In this document: positions 19,501 through 23,647 of the stretch, one piece after another
Layout of the letters: every line of letters starts with the position of its first letter
Position numbering within the stretch: the first letter of the stretch is position 1
Source of the DNA: Intoshia linei
Taxonomy: Eukaryota; Orthonectida; Rhopaluridae
Reading direction: 5' to 3'
DNA length: 23,647 nucleotides
NCBI GenBank assembly: GCA_001642005.1
Contig: LWCA01000550.1
Span: forward strand, 1 to 23,647
The notes under the pieces: model-generated
What the model was told of the DNA's origin: nothing
What the model saw: the letters and a program-made list of their open reading frames with translations, nothing else
Databases searched by the model: none
Translations under genes and position numbers: made by a program

Positions 19501-20746
19501 GTAGGTTGATAAAGACTTTAATATTACGTACTACATTTATTTTTCTCCAAAAGCCGAAATAACACAAAATTAATCTTATTTTTTATATAATTATCTGAAA
19601 ACTACCTAGAGCTCGACGATAAACAAATACAGATCCAGGCACATTCCTTTCTTCAAGGTATTCATGTCCCAATAAAATCCAAGGTCTAATATACGTAGGA
19701 CAAATACGAATAGCACGACGGAAATAAACTATGGCTGTTTTGTGATGCCCTATAAGACTATAATAATTTCCTAGAATGCAACAAGTTTTTTGAGAATAAC
19801 GATTAGAATGAACTACGCTTTTGCAACATTCAAGCAATCCGTGAAAATCTCCAGAAATAAACAATAAATTTGAATAAGAATCGAGAACATCAATGCAATA
19901 CGGGAAACGTTCAATAGTTTCTACTAAAATATCTTTACTTTGTTGATTTTGCATAATCGCTGCATACGTATTAGAAAGTGCTAATGCCACATTAACGTTT
20001 TTCTTAAATTTTTCAAGATAATTATCAAAAATTTCAAAAGACTTATCGATCAAATTTAAATTTGTGTAAATTTTTATCATTGATACCCATTTTGGCACAC
20101 AATCTTGAACTGCATTTAAACATTGCAAGTATTTATCATTCGTTATATTTTCTTCCAATTCATGCCAAGCAGATTGAAGGTATGGTTCCATTTGTACAGC
20201 TAAAATAAAATTTTTGATTGCTTCATCGTTTCTTTTCAATTTATTGAGAATCAACCCAAGTAAATAGTAAATGTATGCATCGAATTCAACATTTTTTTTT
20301 CGTAGATTTAAATTTTGATGTAGATAATAAAAGCCATGATTAAGTCTTGGTATAATATCCACATTTACTTCTCCAAGCACTTTTGGTTCAAATGAATCGA
20401 AACTGGGAGACTTTGAGAAACAATCGTTCATCAATATGTGAAGGTATTCGCAATAGATTAAAGTGAAATAAAAAAAATTTGATGACGACAAGGCGTATAA
20501 TGTTTTGTCAAACTTGAACACACGAGCATATTCTTTGGTGAATATGTATGATTGTATCATTTTAAATTTTACAAATTCTCCTTTTTTAAATGATTTATGC
20601 CAGTCACAAATGTAATATTGATCATTAAAATCAACATCGTTTAATAAATTTGATAAAGATTCACTGCCTCGAATCAAACCTCTATTGAATAGTTGGTCGT
20701 ATATCATCATTATTTTTGAACCCATTTCACAAGCATTTTCTTTCAT
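16588..20746 (-). CDS. CDC23: Anaphase-promoting complex subunit 8 (CDC23/APC8), TPR protein
   Basis: Six exons: 20746-19606, 19350-19245, 17551-17417, 17351-17270, 16862-16752, 16695-16588, total 1683 nt, 560 residues (human CDC23 has 597). CDC23/APC8 is a homodimeric TPR scaffold of the APC/C, the E3 ubiquitin ligase that drives metaphase exit by marking cyclin B and securin; its TPR arc helps dock coactivators. The N-terminal 150 residues match the CDC23 dimerisation region (SESLSNLLND, FVKFKMIQSYIFTKEYAR). TPRs run from about residue 163: DAYIYYLLGLILNKL, then CCILGNYYSLIGHHKTAIVY, FRRAIRICPTYIRPWILLG, HEYLEERNVPGSVFVYRRAL across the first junction into DDHRAYYGLGQAYEIAKMYS, then KPNDFRFIQAMADLY and ECAKKCYWKIY. 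Start chosen as the first ATG of the long first exon. Introns of 56 and 65 bp contrast with intron 2 (1693 bp), full of repeats. No frame disruption. The last 15 codons, read through a possible donor at 16632, are less sure. Confidence 0.92.
16979..17030 (+). repeat. Central segment of the dispersed repeat, copy 7
   Basis: GTCCAAGAATTTTATAAAAT then ATAAATTCTGGGATAATTTC reproduces the palindromic centre of the family (compare 7275-7300 in reverse and 10195-10290). It shows that the AT-rich centre and the ATTCTGGGATAATTTTC arm are contiguous, which supports a single palindromic element rather than two independent insertions. It lies in CDC23 intron 4. Confidence 0.6.
17735..18100. repeat. Degenerate minisatellite, about 118 bp period
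   Basis: The motif GGTTTTTCAAAAAAATATTGG or close variants recurs at about 17741, 17823, 17943 and 18060. Within each period it is followed by AAAGAGGATATTTCCCT, a GTTGGTAAAAGGATTTTTTA segment, and AGGAAGTTGNTACTCATAA before the next unit. Roughly three and a half copies are present, the first shortened. It lies in CDC23 intron 2. Confidence 0.7.
18167..18214 (+). repeat. Repeat end shared with 21958-22012
   Basis: AATGGTGGGATAAAA followed by a TTTGAAATAATAATGTAGCG segment ending GGT. The same sequence appears inverted at 21958-22012 (ACCGCTACATTATTATTTAA ... TTTTATCCCACCATTAATAA). In both places similarity stops at the ACCGCTA side, which suggests the end of a dispersed element of unknown class. 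Confidence 0.6.
18221..18776 (+). pseudogene. hAT element relic with transposase C-terminus
   Basis: TAGAGGTTCTCAACC near 18223 is a slightly degraded hAT left end, followed by the usual internal motif CTAAGCCCACAATTCACACA. The frame ending at TAA 18776 reads TFPSSYLVERFSVVMNLLTK, then NRNRLQIFDRRDLQFML and KKLVHQHQIHFSH, which matches the C-terminal dimerisation region of ZBED/SCAND3-like hAT transposases (FPSSYLVERGFS pattern; the Gly is lost). The catalytic part is deleted and the right end missing: a dispersed-repeat copy begins 5 bp after the stop codon. Confidence 0.85.
18782..18995 (+). repeat. Dispersed repeat, copy 8, abutting the hAT relic
   Basis: Starts TCCTCTACTTATATAAAATT after an A. 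It continues with TGTGTTTCTGTGTTAG, AACAGACGTAGAATTTG, CCCAATTTCTAATACCG, TTTTTCCCAGAACATG, and CTTCAGGGTCAAAAATCC. It is collinear with the left arm of 9842-10584 and begins within the 3' flank of the hAT transposase fragment, which it may have interrupted. Confidence 0.75.
19004..19023. repeat. Perfect 20 bp palindrome
   Basis: AAGTAGATAATTATCTACTT equals its own reverse complement. It follows directly on the end of dispersed-repeat copy 8 and may be part of that element's terminus or the centre of a decayed second arm. Confidence 0.6.
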
Positions 20747-21406
20747 TTCAAAAATTTAAAATTTTCAAAATAACGAATATTTTTAAATAAAGTTCAATAA
20801 TTATAATTATAATAAACTAATAATGATTCAACAATAACAATTTTCTTTTGTTAAAAAAATTATAGACAAAGCCGAATCGATCATACTCGACCTTTTGTGG
20901 GGTGCCGAAATTTTTGTAAAATGGGGCTTCATTTTTCATGAGCATTGCAAAAATTTTATACTTTACAATATATGTATATGAGAATATCAACTATTTTTTG
21001 TTAAATTTAAAATTAAGACCCTTGAAATGTGACACTACCAAAATTTTTAGAGTCTATTTTTCATTTTCTGTGTAGACTAGAGCATGATTCCCACATTTTT
21101 TTCACTGGGGACCGGTAATAAATTATAAAATTTATCGTGGATTATTAAAAAGAAATTACTAGGCAATATTAAAAAAAATTTTCACGGACCAATATTGGTC
21201 CTCGGACCGGCATTTAAAAAACGCTGCACTATAATATAGTAGGTTCAGATCTGCCTGTTTTTTAACAAGGTTCAAGAATCTTGCCAAAATTTAAGGTGTA
21301 AGTTGGTTATTAACCCAATAACACAAATATAGTTGTAACTGAGAATTGAATGAATAATAAAAATTTATTTTAATTTTAAATAATGTACACTTTTTTAAAA
21401 ACAGAA
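20747..21406. other. Upstream region of CDC23 and downstream flank of the next minus-strand exon
   Basis: No coding exon seen. It should hold the CDC23 promoter. It also contains a small hAT-like element at about 21083-21226 and a slightly GC-richer degenerate patch at 20870-20950 (TTGTGGGGTGCCGAAATTTT). Minus-strand AATAAA at 21364-21369 lies about 40 nt past the stop of the 21407-21738 exon. Confidence 0.55.
21083..21226. mobile_element. Small hAT-like MITE relic
   Basis: The left end CATGATTCCCACATTTTTTT followed by GGGGACCGGT, and the right end GGTCCTCGGACCGGC followed by TTTAAAAAACGCTG, form a degraded inverted pair of the CAGNGNTTCCCA type, with the GGACCGGT motif near each end. No clear target duplication was found and the interior is only about 80 bp. 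Confidence 0.55.
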
Positions 21407-21738
21407 TTAAATAATAATCAATCTCCCACTAAGAATTTTTTTAATATTTCCATCAGTAGGGTAAACAAAATCATTCTTGTTTTGCAAAATTTTACTTCCA
21501 ACAACATTGAGTTGTTTATTACTGGCAACTAAATCATACAAATTCCACAATTTTAATTGTTTTGATTTTCCATGTCTCGAAAAAACATAAACACCCTTAT
21601 TGTCCTTGAGATTTGCAAAATTTTTCCAAAATTCTAATGAACCTTCATAAGTCTTTATTAATCCATTCGAATAGCCATGAGAAATTTTTACATTTTTGTC
21701 ATTACTGATTAAATTTTTTGGAACATTCAATACAATGC
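21407..21738 (-). CDS. Terminal exon of an unidentified gene
   Basis: A good acceptor (ATTTTATATCTAG, ending at 21739) opens a phase-1 exon of 332 nt with stop at 21407 and AATAAA about 40 nt beyond. The 109 residues include HGYSNGLIKTYEGSLEFWK, DNKGVYVFSRHGKSKQL and DFVYPTDGNIKKILSGRL. The frame has no internal ATG, so at least one upstream exon is needed; I found none in 21740-22240. No cysteines, membrane segment or known motif. The upstream part may lie beyond the repeats, or the exon may be a remnant. Confidence 0.5.
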
Positions 21739-22240
21739 CTAGATATAAAATTACATAAATATAAAATAGTAGTTCCCTATTTGGGGTCCCTGCATCTTTG
21801 GGTCCAAAACTATATGCCTGGGTCCGTAAAATTCAAATAAAACGTAAAAAAAATTTATCAAATTTTGTTTATTTTTATGGGAGAATTTTTAATAATTATT
21901 ACAGAGTAACTCTGTCAGAGTTGTCAGATGTTGAGAATTTATATCAAAGCCTAGTTTACCGCTACATTATTATTTAAAAAATCCCACTTTTATCCCACCA
22001 TTAATAAATTAATTAATTACTTAATTTTTAATTTAATAATTTAATATATTATCAACTAATATTTTTCAAATACATGTACATTCCCTCTAAATGAAAATGA
22101 TTCCCAGCGTGGGTTAAAATGTAATTTTATAAAAACGGTAAATTTGTGCTCAGTGTCAACGAAAAAATTAAAAATAAGTTAACACTTAAAAACAAGACGC
22201 GTTCATACTTAATAATTTTTTATTGCGTTGACATTTAACA
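21739..22240. other. Intergenic, repeat-containing
   Basis: No exon recognised. It has three GGGTCC motifs in about 50 bp (21783-21833), the repeat end shared with CDC23 intron 2 (21958-22012) and AT-rich DNA up to the kelch gene start. Confidence 0.5.
21958..22012 (-). repeat. Second copy of the TAGCGGT repeat end
   Basis: Reverse-complement copy of 18167-18214, with ACCGCTACATTATTATTTAA and TTTTATCCCACCATTAATAA. Similarity appears to stop at the ACCGC side in both copies. Confidence 0.6.
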
Positions 22241-23647
22241 ATGACAAAAAATTGTAAAATAATTGCAAACGGGACAGCAGAAACGTATGACCCCAACAAT
22301 TTAAATATTGTAAGTAAATATTTTGAAAGAGTTGGACGACACACGTTCGTGGAAAGCAACGAAGTCATCAATTTAATCTGGCCATGTGATACTAACGATT
22401 TAAAATTGTTTATCAAGATTTTGAAAAAAAATGGGAAATTAAAAAGAAACGGTGTGTTAAATGATGAAAATTACAATGAAAAACGTTTAACAATATATAA
22501 CGTATCCACAATCTTACAAATTGCGGACAGGTTCATTTGTCCTGAATTGATTAAAATTTGTTCTAAATATATATTCACCAATTTATATAAAAATTTCCAA
22601 CATTTTTATACAGTTTGCAATGATTTTCAACATTTAGGATTGATGGAAAAAATTTATTCCTTTTTTAAATTCAAATTTGATCGTCATCTTTTTATAAAGG
22701 CTAAAGATACATTGCAGTCAATTTCTCATAAACGAAATAATAATAGAGAAATATTAAATTCCCGCAAAAGCAATCAACTATATCAATTAATCAATCAATT
22801 ATAAACTTCTCTCTGACGACATGTTATGTTTTATCAGAAAAGTCAATTTTAAAGGCCATCGTTATATGGTTAAACTATCAACCGTTTAACAGGAAAAGAT
22901 ATATACTGAATCTTCTGAATTGCATACGCATAGTCAATTAAATCCAAATGACATTTACATATTGTTTTTCAACAACTTTTATAACTCCAATCCAATAAAT
23001 CGAGACCTTGTTGATCAATTTTATTCGATATTGTGTAAATATGCTTTACCAACAGGTATTGTGTCTTAAACTTACAACTCCACTGACCCCTATTTTAAAA
23101 AAAATATTTCGCGGGCCCCTTATAAAAAGTCATGAATAACACATAATTAGTACACAATTATGAAATCCAGGAGTCTGTCGGTCCAGTCTAAGAAACATTG
23201 ATTTAGATATTTCTTTTATAATAAACAATAATTTTTTTATTAATGTTTTAGAACATAAGCTGGTGAAAAAAAGAAGAAAAGAACGATATCCAAATCAAGT
23301 AATTTTATTAATGGGAAAATGGAACGAGAAAAATCCAAGTGACGAAATCGAAATTTATAACATTTACACAAACGTGTGGCATTCAATAGAAGGAAAGTTG
23401 TTTATAAATGAGAAAAATTACATTTTGCATATCACGGATTAATAAAAATAGATAAAAAATTATACTGTATAAAAGGTTACAACGGTGAAGAATGTCTTTC
23501 CACATTATATTGGTACAACCTTGATTTATTTAAAATGGAAAAATTGGCAAATATGCAAGTTGCACGGTGCTATGCTTCGGTTGTATATTTAAAAAAACAC
23601 ATTTACGTCATGGGTGGGTATAATTCTAATGATCGGCTTAAATCAGT
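22241..23647 (+). pseudogene. KLHL10-like BTB-BACK-kelch gene, frame-disrupted, runs off the window
   Basis: BTB-kelch proteins are Cullin-3 adaptors. The first frame (22241-22804) has a BTB core (SKYFERVGRHTFVESNEV, then NVSTILQIADRFICPELIKI) and early BACK (HFYTVCNDFQHLGLMEK). Coding similarity then hops frames: SDDM near 22815-22823, VLSEKSILKAIVIWLNYQP from about 22828, LNPNDIYILFFNNFYNSNP from 22938 to a donor at 23055/23056. After a 196 bp intron (acceptor at 23251) comes the first kelch strand region (NQVILLMGKW, EIYNIYTNVWHS). A fourth shift near 23400-23417 leads to YHGLIKIDKKLY, NMQVARCYASVVYL and KKHIYVMGGYN at the right edge. At least four frame changes in about 1.2 kb, with intact splice sites, indicate a decaying duplicated gene. 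RCYASV and YHG fit KLHL10-type kelch repeats. Assembly indels are the alternative, but the other genes here are clean. Confidence 0.82.
23059..23206. mobile_element. Possible hAT-like element in the kelch intron
   Basis: TTGTGTCTTAAACTT near the start and GTCTAAGAAACATTG near the end of the intron form an imperfect inverted pair, with GGGCCCC and GTCGGTCC motifs inside as seen in other hAT remnants here. No target duplication identified. It would account for most of the 196 bp intron. Confidence 0.4.

Overview
The window is AT-rich eukaryotic DNA from a small-intron animal. Several genes are split by GT-AG introns, and many of these introns are extremely short (33 to 56 bp). The protein families point to a metazoan: a Rab1-type GTPase, the anaphase-promoting-complex subunit CDC23/APC8, C-type lectin and WSC modules on a type I membrane protein, and a KLHL10-like BTB-kelch gene. 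The phylum cannot be fixed from the sequence. Microintrons of 33-45 bp recall flatworms and a few other compact animal genomes, while the transposon types (ZBED/SCAND3-like hAT, and an element with an HSHLDFF/GERFHQD-type protein) are common in arthropods and other invertebrates.

Layout. 3-179: 3' end of an unidentified ORF, followed by about 2 kb of transposon-littered intergenic DNA. 2245-12016 (minus): one 16-exon gene that I assembled by hand from splice sites and reading phase. It encodes about 789 residues: signal peptide, first half of a C-type lectin domain (CTLD), a WSC domain, second half of that CTLD, a complete second CTLD, an unrecognised extracellular region, a Lys/Asn-rich stalk with a 12-residue repeat, one transmembrane helix and a cytoplasmic tail. 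Its introns carry two hAT elements with clear target-site duplications and several copies of a dispersed palindromic repeat. 12610-14160: repeat copies, a relic of a transposon-type ORF and a compact hairpin. 14833-15684 (plus): intact seven-exon Rab1-like gene with six introns of 36-45 bp. 16588-20746 (minus): intact six-exon CDC23, convergent with the Rab gene; its large second intron holds a minisatellite, a hAT relic and another dispersed repeat copy. 21407-21738 (minus): terminal exon of an unidentified gene. 22241-23647 (plus): BTB-BACK-kelch gene broken by at least four frame disruptions, running off the window.

Rab1 (ER-Golgi traffic) and CDC23 (cell-cycle ubiquitin ligase) are unrelated housekeeping genes; nothing links them functionally to the lectin gene. 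The most notable observations are the WSC module sitting in a phase-1 intron inside a CTLD, so that skipping two exons would restore a normal CTLD, and the dispersed family with a conserved TCC...ACTTATATAAAATTGA end, a near-constant A before it, and a long-palindrome full-length copy.
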